A stretch of DNA of 64,000 bases from Turneriella sp. (GTDB lineage: Bacteria > Spirochaetota > Leptospiria > Turneriellales > Turneriellaceae). This document shows positions 8,673 to 17,604 of this stretch, one piece after another; within the stretch, counting starts at the first letter, position 1; the number at the start of each line of letters is the position of its first letter. The DNA lies in NCBI GenBank assembly GCA_019186965.1, contig JABARV010000014.1, positions 31,664 through 95,663 on the forward strand. The letters run 5' to 3'. The notes under the pieces were generated by a model, which saw nothing but the letters and a program-made list of their open reading frames with translations, ran no database searches and had not been told where the DNA came from. Made by a program: the position numbers and the translations under genes.

Positions 8673-10862
8673 ATGCGACTTATAACTTTATTGTTTTTCT
8701 CATTCTTTTTTTTCTGCAAAAATCCCGTAAAAGCAAATTCGCTCCTTAACCACTATGCACGCATAGATACACGCACTACAGGCACATACCTTTCGTTCTA
8801 TGCGAATGCAAAAAAATATACAGTAAAGGCACAGCCCCAAGAAAAAATGCAGGCTTACTTAGCCTCTGCTTTTTTAAATTTCCCAGAAAAAAGCTTATGT
8901 ACAGACTGGGTTTGTGTAATAAAAACAATTGAGTCGCTCGATAAAAAAAATTATTCTCCTTTATTCCCTTATGCGATTTTCCACTTAGCAGCCATTGCAG
9001 AAATTGATTCAGACGACCAAACAGCTCTTAAGATTCTCTCTTACGCACCTTCAAGCACCACACCACTTAATCGGAAAATTTCTCTTCTTAAAGGCCGTCT
9101 TTTGCAACGTACAAATTTAAATACTGCTGTTGAACACTACCGCGAGCATTTAGAAAAATTTTCCGACGCTGAATCGTTATACTTTGCTGCAGCCGCATTT
9201 GAAAAATTAGGAAAAAGGGACGAAGCGCTAAAATGGGCATTTAACGCTCTGGAAAAACCAGAAGCGGATTTTCCTTTTTCACAATCGGGTATTTTAATTA
9301 GAAACATTTTGCACCAAAAAATCTATTCTCTTGAAAAAGAGAACCAGCGGATTCGCCTTATGGAGGCGCTCCGTGTAGCAAAAGATAAGAAGAGCGCTTT
9401 AAAGCTTTTTGACTCACTTAAAAATGCAACACTTAACGGAAGTGGCATACCTCTGTTTACCCACTACGCAGCGCGGCTACTTATCGACAAAGCCCGCATC
9501 GCTGACGCTGCGCACATTATTGAAAAAAATCAATCTGACTTCTTTAAAGAGGAAAATGAAAAAGCAGTTTTAGATGTATGCGAAAGATTGCTTAAGAAAA
9601 AAAAATACCACACAGTTGAAAATTTATTTTCCCAAAAAAAATCAACAAAGGCAACCTTGCAGTGCCAACTACGTAGCGCACTTAGGCAATCAAAATTTAA
9701 TAGTTTAACTCGTGCTATAGCTGCAGAATATATTAAAAATTTCGATTCTACATCTACGCTTGCAGAGCGTATTTTTTTGCGCTCGTGCCTTCCTGATACA
9801 CAAAAGCACAATACTGAAATTTCTATAACATGCCTTGAAGAGTTACGCAGCTTAACCCAGGAGAACAATGAGTTAGGTGCAGGCGCAAGATACTATTTAG
9901 CCCGCGAATACGAAAAACAAGGCAACATTAAGAAAGCGCAACAGGCAGTTTATGAAATTGCATCACGCTACCACGACGATTTTTATTTTTACAGACTTTT
10001 TGAGAAACCCCTAAGTGCACAGAAAAACTTTTTTGAAAAACACCCTCCACGCTCCGAAAATGAACGTAAAATCTTTAACGCGCTTTCGAAGCAAGACTTG
10101 GCTATCGCATCTCCACTGGCTCTCGATAAAAATTTGGTCGATTTAGAAAGCGCCATAAAGGAGCGCATGCAAAATTTGGACGAAACACGTACTTTAGCAC
10201 TCCTTCTTTTTGCTGCAGAAAGCAGAGAAGAAGCACGTGAATTGCTTCGCGATGAAAACCGCGCAAATGTTTACAAAGACCTTATCGCCATGGGGAGTAT
10301 CGCAGAAAAACCAGATATTGCACTCCATGGAATACGTTTTTATTTGCGTGACAAAAAAATAAAACCATTTATTTTTGAAATCCCTCCTTTTTTACGCGAC
10401 GCACTTTATCCACAAATTTATAAAGCGCCTATAGAAAAATATGCAAAAATGCGTTCGTTAGACCCTGCGGCGGTGTTTGCTCTTGTAAGGCAAGAATCGC
10501 ATTTTTTTCCTGCCGCACGTAGCGCCGCAAACGCGCAAGGACTTATGCAACTTCTACCCTCGACGGCAAAGCTTGTTGCACAAAAAGAGAAAATGCGCCA
10601 TTACGCGCTTTACGAGGTAGAAGACAATATTCGCCTTGGCACACGCTTTATGCGCGACCTTATAAACACCTACTCAGAAGATTTTGTGGGGGTCGCTATT
10701 TCGTATAACGCAGGACCCGGCCGCTACGTTGCATGGAGAAAAAAATTGAGTACCGACGCGGATATTTTTATCGAAGAAATTCCGTTTCAAGAAACATACA
10801 ACTATGTTCGTGTGCTTTCTACCGATCGTGTAAAATACGAAGCGTTACTTAAACAAAAATGA
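8673..10862 (+). CDS. Soluble-type lytic murein transglycosylase (Slt70-like)
   Basis: 729 residues with a signal peptide (MRLITLLFFSFFFF, cleavage near VKA). A long alpha-helical superhelix with TPR-like repeats (about 150-560) is followed by a C-terminal SLT domain (about 590-729). The SLT domain shows ALVRQESHFF with the catalytic Glu, AQGLMQLLPSTA, the SYNAGPGR motif and the IPFQETYNYVR motif. It should cleave periplasmic peptidoglycan to 1,6-anhydro products. Its TGA overlaps the ATG of the patatin gene, indicating translational coupling. It is divergent from mltG. Confidence 0.9.
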   Translation: MRLITLLFFSFFFFCKNPVKANSLLNHYARIDTRTTGTYLSFYANAKKYTVKAQPQEKMQAYLASAFLNFPEKSLCTDWVCVIKTIESLDKKNYSPLFPYAIFHLAAIAEIDSDDQTALKILSYAPSSTTPLNRKISLLKGRLLQRTNLNTAVEHYREHLEKFSDAESLYFAAAAFEKLGKRDEALKWAFNALEKPEADFPFSQSGILIRNILHQKIYSLEKENQRIRLMEALRVAKDKKSALKLFDSLKNATLNGSGIPLFTHYAARLLIDKARIADAAHIIEKNQSDFFKEENEKAVLDVCERLLKKKKYHTVENLFSQKKSTKATLQCQLRSALRQSKFNSLTRAIAAEYIKNFDSTSTLAERIFLRSCLPDTQKHNTEISITCLEELRSLTQENNELGAGARYYLAREYEKQGNIKKAQQAVYEIASRYHDDFYFYRLFEKPLSAQKNFFEKHPPRSENERKIFNALSKQDLAIASPLALDKNLVDLESAIKERMQNLDETRTLALLLFAAESREEARELLRDENRANVYKDLIAMGSIAEKPDIALHGIRFYLRDKKIKPFIFEIPPFLRDALYPQIYKAPIEKYAKMRSLDPAAVFALVRQESHFFPAARSAANAQGLMQLLPSTAKLVAQKEKMRHYALYEVEDNIRLGTRFMRDLINTYSEDFVGVAISYNAGPGRYVAWRKKLSTDADIFIEEIPFQETYNYVRVLSTDRVKYEALLKQK

Positions 10863-12721
10863 ACACACAGAAAATTTATAAAGCGGCACAAAAAAGTGCA
10901 CTTTTTAAAAAACTTAGCAAAACCTCTCGACAACGGCTTATAAAGCAATTTGAAATCCAGTGTCTTGCGAAAGGCGATTACCTTTTTCGCGCCCGCCAAA
11001 AAAGTAAATTTATGTATGTCGTTGCAGAAGGTAAGCTGCGGATAGAAAAACAAGAAACCGATAAAAAAAACTCAAGAATTACAAAAATTGTAACGCTACG
11101 TCCGGGTGATGTTGTCGGTGAAGTGGCGCTGCTCACCGATGGCAGGCACTCGAGCCAAGCGCGCGCAGCAACAGATGTTACTGTATTGCGTATTGGAAAA
11201 AATCGATTGCAAGAACTCTTGCGCCACCACCTGCCCCTTATGGAAAATTTAACGCGCATCGAAGCAAGCAGGCTACGCGAAAACATTACACTTAAAAAAA
11301 ACCAAACAAAAGAATTGGGATTTATCCTGCACCTCTATTTCACAACCCCTTCCGACTTTGCAGCAGCAGAGCCTTCGACGACTTCTGTTTTAGAGACAAA
11401 TAAATCTGGTACATGCCTTGTTCTTGATAAAAAAGTTTTGGTTGGAAGAAGCTCTGCCGCTTTGCGCAACATAATAAGTGCACGTTTGTTAAAATATCCA
11501 TCCGTCTATTTAGCGTTAGACGCATCTAAACACGATTCCAAAACCCTGGCAACGCTTTTGCACATGGCTGACCGCCTTGCTATAACATTTTCAGAAAATA
11601 AAGAGATGGTCGAAAAAACTACAAATTTACTTTTACAAAAAGACGCACGCCAACATATTACGTCACAGAATATTTTTACAATCGCAGTACACCGTCCACT
11701 GCGAGAAAGTATGCTGCGTTCGCAAATCGAAGAACAACTTGGATTACCTATAAAATTCCGTTTAAATTTGGGCAACAACTACTGGGAAACCAATGACCAC
11801 CGCGCAGTACTTATACAATGCCGCACAATTGCACGCGCAATTAGCGATGCTTCGCAAGGGATTGCGTTTGGTGGCGGCGGCGCACGAGCCTTGTCGGAAA
11901 TTGGTGTCCTTTCAGAACTCGAACGCCATCATCTTGATTTCGACCACGTCGCCGGAACAAGTATGGGTGCGCTTATCGCAGCCCTTTATGCACAAGGGCT
12001 TACAAGTCGCGAAATTAGCGAGCGCTTTCGTAAATACCTTCCCGACGATAAAGGAATTTTAAGCTACAACCTCCCTTTTATATCATTTTTTCGCGACAAA
12101 AATATTAACCGAATTTTACGGCGCCTTTTTGGTAAAACACGTTTTGAAGATTTACCCAAGCCCTTAACCGTAATCGCGGCTGATTTACTTTCAGGCACCG
12201 AAGTACGTATCGAAAATGGATTATTGTGGCGTGCTATACGTGCAAGTTTAAGTTTACCTGTAATTTATCCTCCCGTTAAATATAAAAAATTTTATCTTGT
12301 CGATGGCGGCACAGTCAATAACATCCCTGGAAACGTTTTACGTGAAAAAGGAGTTAAAAGCGTTTTAGGCATAAACGCAACTCCACTCGAAGACGACACG
12401 ATTAGAGAATATTTTTCTTCAACAAATCTATTGCAACTATTAAGGCCTGGCCAAGAGTTTTGGCGTAACATTAAGAGGTTTGCAAAAATGTTGTGGCTTT
12501 TTTTCACACGCCCACCCATTCTACAAATTGCTAACCGCGCAATGATGCTCGAAGGTTCGGAGCTTATTCGGCAAAAGATAGATGAGTTTGATTTACTTTT
12601 AAGCCCAAACGTCGCAAAATTTGGACTTTTCCAATTTGAAAGACGCGAAGAAATTATCGATGCTGGTCGCAAAATAGCGCACGAAAAAACGGCAGAGATA
12701 AAAAAATTATTTAAAACTTAA
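10859..12721 (+). CDS. cNMP-binding patatin-like phospholipase (NTE/RssA type)
   Basis: 620 residues. Residues about 12-135 form a cyclic-nucleotide-binding domain (GDYLF, then GDVVGEVALLTDG with the phosphate-cassette Glu, then R.SSQARA). A linker is followed by a patatin domain at about 335-520, with the oxyanion loop GGGGARA, the nucleophile motif GTSMG and the catalytic Asp in VDGG. This is the neuropathy target esterase layout, a Ser-Asp dyad lysophospholipase gated by cNMP. Two adenylate cyclases elsewhere in the window make cAMP a plausible ligand. Coupled to slt by ATGA. Confidence 0.9.
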   Translation: MNTQKIYKAAQKSALFKKLSKTSRQRLIKQFEIQCLAKGDYLFRARQKSKFMYVVAEGKLRIEKQETDKKNSRITKIVTLRPGDVVGEVALLTDGRHSSQARAATDVTVLRIGKNRLQELLRHHLPLMENLTRIEASRLRENITLKKNQTKELGFILHLYFTTPSDFAAAEPSTTSVLETNKSGTCLVLDKKVLVGRSSAALRNIISARLLKYPSVYLALDASKHDSKTLATLLHMADRLAITFSENKEMVEKTTNLLLQKDARQHITSQNIFTIAVHRPLRESMLRSQIEEQLGLPIKFRLNLGNNYWETNDHRAVLIQCRTIARAISDASQGIAFGGGGARALSEIGVLSELERHHLDFDHVAGTSMGALIAALYAQGLTSREISERFRKYLPDDKGILSYNLPFISFFRDKNINRILRRLFGKTRFEDLPKPLTVIAADLLSGTEVRIENGLLWRAIRASLSLPVIYPPVKYKKFYLVDGGTVNNIPGNVLREKGVKSVLGINATPLEDDTIREYFSSTNLLQLLRPGQEFWRNIKRFAKMLWLFFTRPPILQIANRAMMLEGSELIRQKIDEFDLLLSPNVAKFGLFQFERREEIIDAGRKIAHEKTAEIKKLFKT

Positions 12722-12754
12722 AAGTAAATCTACCGTTTCTCAAAATATTTATAG

Positions 12755-13552
12755 CTAATTGATACGGGCGCGTTGCATGGTGAAATCTTGACCCGAAGAA
12801 AATTTTTCGATTTCAAGCATTGTTTCCCGCGTTGTCTCCATTTTTGTGGTAATTGCTTCTACTTGTTTTGCAATCATTTGTGGATCAAAAACTTGTACTG
12901 ATTGGTCACGCAAATATTTTAGCGTCTCTTCTACCATTTCAACTTGCGCAAGCAATTTTTTCTTGTTACTTTCGGCGTCGTTTACCATCGCCCCACGCTT
13001 TTCGATAAGTTCAATACGTTTTTCTAAAGCATCGCGCGTCTCCGCTGGTGCATCCGCGGAAAGCGCTGCAAAATCAGCTTTTAGTTTTGCAAGTTCTGTT
13101 TCGTGGTTATTCCCCGCTGCTTTTTGCATGTCGTCTAAACGGCAGTAGCTATTCAAAAGACGTACAAAATTTGCTTCGAGTTCAGAAAGTCCAGAAAGCA
13201 TCGCTTCACTCGACTGCACAGATGCCTTGCTGTTTTGCCGCGTATTTTGTTTTATTTGCCGGATTAAATCTTCCGCTGTGGACATTTTAGACTTCATGGG
13301 AGAACTTGAACCGTAGATAGCGTTTCTTAATCTGCGTGTTTCATCTTTTTCCTTTTCGCCACCTTCAATAGAATCAACAGCACGTTGGAATCTTTTATTT
13401 GTTGCTGCACCAAAAAGGTAAAGCGCCTCAAGGGCAAAAAGAACAGGATAAAAAAGCGCATTTGACCATGTTAAAAAAAGTCCTGCAACCAAAGAAATAG
13501 AAAAAATAAGTAAATTCCACTTATTGATTAACGCATGCCATAAATAACTCAT
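12755..13552 (-). CDS. Hypothetical membrane-anchored coiled-coil protein
   Basis: 265 residues, family not recognised. Two hydrophobic segments near the N-terminus (about 13-30 and 33-51) form a hairpin anchor. The rest is highly charged and helical with long coiled-coil character (ELEANFVRLLNSYCRLDDMQ, then KRIELIEKRGAMVNDAES and AEITTKMETTRETMLEI). The body is therefore probably cytoplasmic and oligomeric. It overlaps the YqeY-like gene by ATGA and would be translated after it. Function unknown. Confidence 0.75.
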   Translation of the reverse strand: MSYLWHALINKWNLLIFSISLVAGLFLTWSNALFYPVLFALEALYLFGAATNKRFQRAVDSIEGGEKEKDETRRLRNAIYGSSSPMKSKMSTAEDLIRQIKQNTRQNSKASVQSSEAMLSGLSELEANFVRLLNSYCRLDDMQKAAGNNHETELAKLKADFAALSADAPAETRDALEKRIELIEKRGAMVNDAESNKKKLLAQVEMVEETLKYLRDQSVQVFDPQMIAKQVEAITTKMETTRETMLEIEKFSSGQDFTMQRARIN

Positions 13553-13974
13553 TGGATCACCTCTTTAATTACTGTAGCTGCAAGTTTTCCGTCGTACTCT
13601 CCATCGTGGTTTGCCTTTAGGTATTTCATTGCATCCCCAATATTTTTTGCTCCCGATTTTTGGACTGCTGCTTTAATAGCTGCAGCATCCATTTGCTGTG
13701 GAAGATACGCCAACAAGACCGACTTTTCTGTTTGGAATTGTGCGCTGCGTGTTGCGTCTAACTTTCCTTGCGCTGCCAAAGCCAAATTTTCTTCGACTCC
13801 TTTGAGGAACTGCCTAACAATTTTAAGTACGTCGGCGTCGGTAACCGCACGGTGTCCATCGTCAATCGCAAGCGCCTTAATTTGCGCAATTGCGGTTGTA
13901 AGTACGCCCGCTTTTACTGTGTCGCGAGCCTTTCGCGCCTCAAGGCTCTCCTTTTGCATTTTTTCGAAAAGCAT
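13549..13974 (-). CDS. GatB/YqeY-domain protein
   Basis: About 141 residues of the YqeY family, the helical domain that forms the tail of GatB in tRNA-dependent amidotransferases and also occurs alone. Typical features are the N-terminal helix with KARDTVKAGVLTTAIAQIK, the YLPQQMD motif near the middle and the C-terminal GKLAATVIKEVI helix. The start is set at ATG (MLFEKMQ), matching the usual MSLL.KL start; a TTG 11 codons upstream is possible. Coupled to the coiled-coil gene downstream by ATGA. The cellular role of solo YqeY proteins is not settled. Confidence 0.85.
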   Translation of the reverse strand: MLFEKMQKESLEARKARDTVKAGVLTTAIAQIKALAIDDGHRAVTDADVLKIVRQFLKGVEENLALAAQGKLDATRSAQFQTEKSVLLAYLPQQMDAAAIKAAVQKSGAKNIGDAMKYLKANHDGEYDGKLAATVIKEVIQ

Positions 13975-14022
13975 AAGTGAAAACTCTGTCGCAAGTAACG
14001 GTGTCAAGCGTTAAGAAATTCC

Positions 14023-16032
14023 TTGACCCTTCATATCCACAAACTCCGTTGCAGTGTGGTTTCGCATGTGTACTTTGAATCTTCGCTTTCGCGTATCGCT
14101 TTGGAGGCTTTTCGCGAACAGGTGCTTTTTTCTGCAATTGAAGATAAGCCAGCAATACGCCAACAAAATATTGACGAAGAGCATGCTGTTGTTTGGTTAT
14201 TGAGCGCAAAAGGCCTTACAGAGCACTCAAGCCTTATTTCCAATTGGTTGCAAAAATACCCACAGCACCGTTCACGTATAATTGTTTTATCCGACCACGA
14301 AATTTCACAAACAAATTTTTTCCCATTACGCGAAGAACAAATTAGCCTCTGCCTTCCAAGTGCTACCCCAATGTCGCATGTGCGTAAAGCGATTGAAATG
14401 CAATTGGCGGCAACACATGCGGAATTCGATCGCCTCAACTTACAAGAAAGACTTGCAAACAGTTACATTGAAATCCGCCGTTTAACCGCAGTGGGGCAAG
14501 CCCTTGCAACAGAGCGCGATTTCGACAAACTTATTGAGCTTGTGCTTAATTCCGCTATCGAGCTTACAAGCGCAGATGGTGGCTCTATTTATTTAAGCGA
14601 AAAGCACGGAGAAAACTCCGTTGCGACACACATCCGGTTTAAGAAATCTGCACTGCAACTCGATGCAGGCGAGTTTCTTTTGCCTATCGACAAAAAATCT
14701 ATCGCCGGTTACGTTGCGTTAACTGTTGAGCCCCTCTTAATTGACGACGTACACCATTTACCTAAAAACGCAGACTACAAATACAACAGCGAATACGATA
14801 AAGCGCATAACTACTACACAAAGTCGATGATGGTACTTCCAATGAAAAACCACCACGACGAAGTTACCGGAGTTATTCAGCTTATTAACCGAAAACGCGA
14901 CCCCGATTTAAAACTTACCCTTGAAGACCTTAAGGGCGAAGCTGTCCTCCCTTTTACACGAAAAGATTATTCGCTCGTAAGCGCAATGGCAGGCCAAGCC
15001 GCTGTCGCAATTGAAAATAACCAACTTATGCGCGACATCCAAAATCTTTTCGAGGGATTTGTGCAGGCGTCGGTAACTGCAATCGAACAGAGGGACCCTA
15101 CAACTAGCGGGCATTCGTTCCGCGTCGCCGACTACTCTGTGCATATTGCGGAAGCGGTTAACCGCGATACATCCAAGCATTTTGAAAATATTCGTTTTAC
15201 ACGTAACCAAATCCAAGAGCTCCGCTACGCTTCGCTTTTGCACGACTTTGGTAAGGTTGGTGTTCGTGAAGATGTACTCGTTAAGGCAAAAAAACTTTAT
15301 CCTGAACAGTTAGAACTAATCCGCTGGCGTTTTCATTATATCCGCAAAGAAATTGAAGCAAAGCTCCTCAGAAACCTTACACATAAAATGAAAAAATTGC
15401 CCCCCGAGGCTTGGGGCGAAATCGAAGCTAAGTTCCAAATCGAACTTGAAAAAGAGCAGCGTGAAGCAGAGGAAATGTTTTCTGCAATCCTTTCTGCAAA
15501 CGAACCCACCGTACTTGCCGAAGGTTCGTTTGAATTTTTGAAAAAAATAGCAGAGAACAAAATTAAACTAGCAGAAGACAAAGAAATGCCTTGGCTTACA
15601 AATAAAGAACTTGTAATGCTTTCTATCCGCAAAGGTACTCTCGACGAAAACGAGCGCAAGGAAATTGAATCACACGTAACGCATACATACAACTTCTTAA
15701 AACAAATTCCGTGGACGCCTAACTTGCGTTCAATTCCCGAAATTGCTTACGGGCACCACGAAAAACTAAACGGCGCGGGATACCCTCTCCACCGTGATGC
15801 GCCACAAATTTCGTTACAAACACGCATGATGACTATCGCCGATATTTACGATGCCCTCACAGCATGGGATCGCCCGTATAAAAAGGCAATCCCCGCAGAG
15901 AAGGCGCTCGATATTTTACACATGGAAGTAAAAGACGGGCACGTCGATAACGAACTTTTACGAATTTTTGTGGAAGCAAAAATATTTGAGCGCTTAGACG
16001 GGTTACGCGCATCATCATTAGTAGGTGGGTAA
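14023..16032 (+). CDS. GAF and HD-GYP domain signalling protein
   Basis: 669 residues. The first 130 or so look like a degenerate receiver. A GAF domain follows (about 165-330, ending VSAMAGQAAVAIENN), then an HD-GYP domain (about 350-650). Catalytic motifs are present: HSFRVADY, LLHDFGKVGV, HHEKLNGAGYP and the IADIYDALTAWDRPYK region. About 120 helical residues are inserted between the HD motif and the GYP part. HD-GYP enzymes usually hydrolyse cyclic di-GMP; in this motif the usual DG of HHE..DG.GYP is NG. The start is TTG, with a GTG 11 codons in as an alternative. It is divergent from the YqeY-like gene. Confidence 0.88.
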   Translation: MTLHIHKLRCSVVSHVYFESSLSRIALEAFREQVLFSAIEDKPAIRQQNIDEEHAVVWLLSAKGLTEHSSLISNWLQKYPQHRSRIIVLSDHEISQTNFFPLREEQISLCLPSATPMSHVRKAIEMQLAATHAEFDRLNLQERLANSYIEIRRLTAVGQALATERDFDKLIELVLNSAIELTSADGGSIYLSEKHGENSVATHIRFKKSALQLDAGEFLLPIDKKSIAGYVALTVEPLLIDDVHHLPKNADYKYNSEYDKAHNYYTKSMMVLPMKNHHDEVTGVIQLINRKRDPDLKLTLEDLKGEAVLPFTRKDYSLVSAMAGQAAVAIENNQLMRDIQNLFEGFVQASVTAIEQRDPTTSGHSFRVADYSVHIAEAVNRDTSKHFENIRFTRNQIQELRYASLLHDFGKVGVREDVLVKAKKLYPEQLELIRWRFHYIRKEIEAKLLRNLTHKMKKLPPEAWGEIEAKFQIELEKEQREAEEMFSAILSANEPTVLAEGSFEFLKKIAENKIKLAEDKEMPWLTNKELVMLSIRKGTLDENERKEIESHVTHTYNFLKQIPWTPNLRSIPEIAYGHHEKLNGAGYPLHRDAPQISLQTRMMTIADIYDALTAWDRPYKKAIPAEKALDILHMEVKDGHVDNELLRIFVEAKIFERLDGLRASSLVGG

Positions 16033-16058
16033 AACCACATTACACAACAAATTTTATT

Positions 16059-16838
16059 TTAGAGAGGTTCGTCCGTCACTATATGGCAATTACGGCAACG
16101 CGCTTCGTAAATATCGTGCGGAAATTTTTGTAAACTTTCGGTAAATAACTTGCTCTGCGTAAGCTCTTGTGAAGTACCAACGGTGACAACTTCGCTGTGG
16201 AAAGACGCAGGAGCGTACTCGGGTTCGCCAGCGCTGTTTATCCCCACAAGAGAAAGTTTTTGGCTGTGGTGCGCCTCGGCGCCGCAAACAACACAAATCG
16301 CGGCAAGCTTTAAAGACTCGTGCGCAATCGCCAAATATTCGCCTACCGTACGCGCCGATTCAGGAATTGGAAAAGGTAGGCGCCGGTAATCTTGGTCAAG
16401 CAGGGAAAGAATTACGTCAACGCCTTCACGCGTTAAACGGCGGAGTACATCTAAAAGCCCTGCATCGAGAAACTGCGCTTCTTCAACCGCAACGATGTTT
16501 GTATTTGTCATAAGCGCAGATAAAATATCCCGTGCGCGTGAAATCACGTGCGCTTCTTCCCCTACTTGGATAGATTCAACCGCGCCTTCGTCTGTTTTTT
16601 CTGTAGCGTTTTGGAGGACATGCCCCGCGTTTGCTAAAAAATGCGGGAGTACCTGCGAGGCATGGTAGCGGTTGTCGATTGCGGGTTTAAAGAGCTGTAC
16701 TTTTTTACGCGCAATTTTTGCTCTACGCACACGCCGGAGCAACTCTTCGGTCTTTCCCGAAAACATGGGTCCGTGGATTACAGTAATTTTTCCTTTACTC
16801 GTGTTTTTATTTGTTGTTTTCAATTTTCGTAAAACCAT
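16059..16838 (-). CDS. tdk: Thymidine kinase (TK1 type)
   Basis: 259 residues, longer than the roughly 190-205 usual for bacterial TK1-type enzymes that phosphorylate thymidine with ATP. Walker A is GPMFSGKTEELL, the catalytic Glu/Walker B region is VAVEEAQFLD, and the zinc ligands are CVVC and CRNC. The segment from VVTVG to YEARCRNC, which forms the lasso loop over the base, carries about 20 extra residues, and there is a basic N-terminal extension. The ATG lies inside the end of proB (19-base overlap). Last gene of the cdsA-dxr-proB-tdk run. Confidence 0.9.
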   Translation of the reverse strand: MVLRKLKTTNKNTSKGKITVIHGPMFSGKTEELLRRVRRAKIARKKVQLFKPAIDNRYHASQVLPHFLANAGHVLQNATEKTDEGAVESIQVGEEAHVISRARDILSALMTNTNIVAVEEAQFLDAGLLDVLRRLTREGVDVILSLLDQDYRRLPFPIPESARTVGEYLAIAHESLKLAAICVVCGAEAHHSQKLSLVGINSAGEPEYAPASFHSEVVTVGTSQELTQSKLFTESLQKFPHDIYEARCRNCHIVTDEPL

Positions 16839-17602
16839 GTTCCATGAACAGCGCCTGCCATAAGCTTACGCACAACTTTTATGTCTTTGCCTGCGGCAAT
16901 GCTCATTATTTGTCCAGCGTTCAAAATTTTCTCTCCTGCTTGGAGTTTAGTAATCATTCCTCCTGTGCCGCCTTCTGCAGCATCTCCCGCTGCTTTACGG
17001 ATATCTGGTGTAATGCGTGGAATATGCCGTACAGGATTTCCATCGCGGTAGAAAGCATCGACCGAGGTTAAAAGTATTAAAAGCGATTTCGGGTAGAGTA
17101 ACGCAATGTGTGCCGAAAGGTTGTCGTTATCCCCCAGTTTGATTTCTTCGTTCGAGACTGCATCATTCTCGTTGATAATAGGCACTGCTTTCCAATCGAG
17201 AAGTTGGTTGAGTGTTGCTTTTAAGTTTTGCAGGTGTTTTTTATTTTCAAAATCGGTACGTGTAACCAAAATTTGCGCGGCAGCTAATTTTTTTTTACTA
17301 AAAGCAATTTGGTACGAATCGATCAACAGGCTTTGCCCTAAAGACGCCAAGGCTTGTTTTTCGCCTAATGTCGCATGCGGTATTTTTAAATTATTGCGTT
17401 CTTTAAGGATAACGCGGCCAAACCCTACTGCACCACTCGAGACGATAATTACCTTTTTACCTTGTTTTTGTAATTCTAAGCATTCACGTGCAATTGCGCG
17501 AAAATACGCAAGGCTACGTTTTTCGATATGTTCGGTGAGCACACTGGTCCCAAATTTTAAAACAACATGCGTTACGTGTTGTAGGCGTTCTTTAATTTCC
17601 AT
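16820..17602 (-). CDS. proB: Glutamate 5-kinase without PUA domain
   Basis: 260 residues of the amino-acid kinase fold, catalysing the first step of proline synthesis (glutamate to glutamyl-5-phosphate). Motifs: LKFGTSVLT at the N-terminus, IIVSSGAVGFG, the INENDAVS region, GDNDNLSAHIA and GGTGGMITKL. It stops after the kinase domain, so the PUA domain found in E. coli-type ProB is absent; this short form occurs in several phyla. It begins 2 bases after dxr ends and overlaps tdk by 19 bases. No proA is nearby. Confidence 0.92.
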   Translation of the reverse strand: MEIKERLQHVTHVVLKFGTSVLTEHIEKRSLAYFRAIARECLELQKQGKKVIIVSSGAVGFGRVILKERNNLKIPHATLGEKQALASLGQSLLIDSYQIAFSKKKLAAAQILVTRTDFENKKHLQNLKATLNQLLDWKAVPIINENDAVSNEEIKLGDNDNLSAHIALLYPKSLLILLTSVDAFYRDGNPVRHIPRITPDIRKAAGDAAEGGTGGMITKLQAGEKILNAGQIMSIAAGKDIKVVRKLMAGAVHGTWFYEN

Positions 17603-17604
17603 AT

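Noticed and set aside
10400..10415. Single TTATCCACA in the slt gene (and another in sucD)
   Set aside because: Isolated DnaA-box matches inside genes are expected by chance; no cluster around them.
14002..14028. TTGACA / TTGACC boxes between the divergent YqeY and HD-GYP genes read as -35 elements
   Set aside because: No -10 element at suitable spacing on either strand; one of them overlaps the TTG start codon of the HD-GYP gene.
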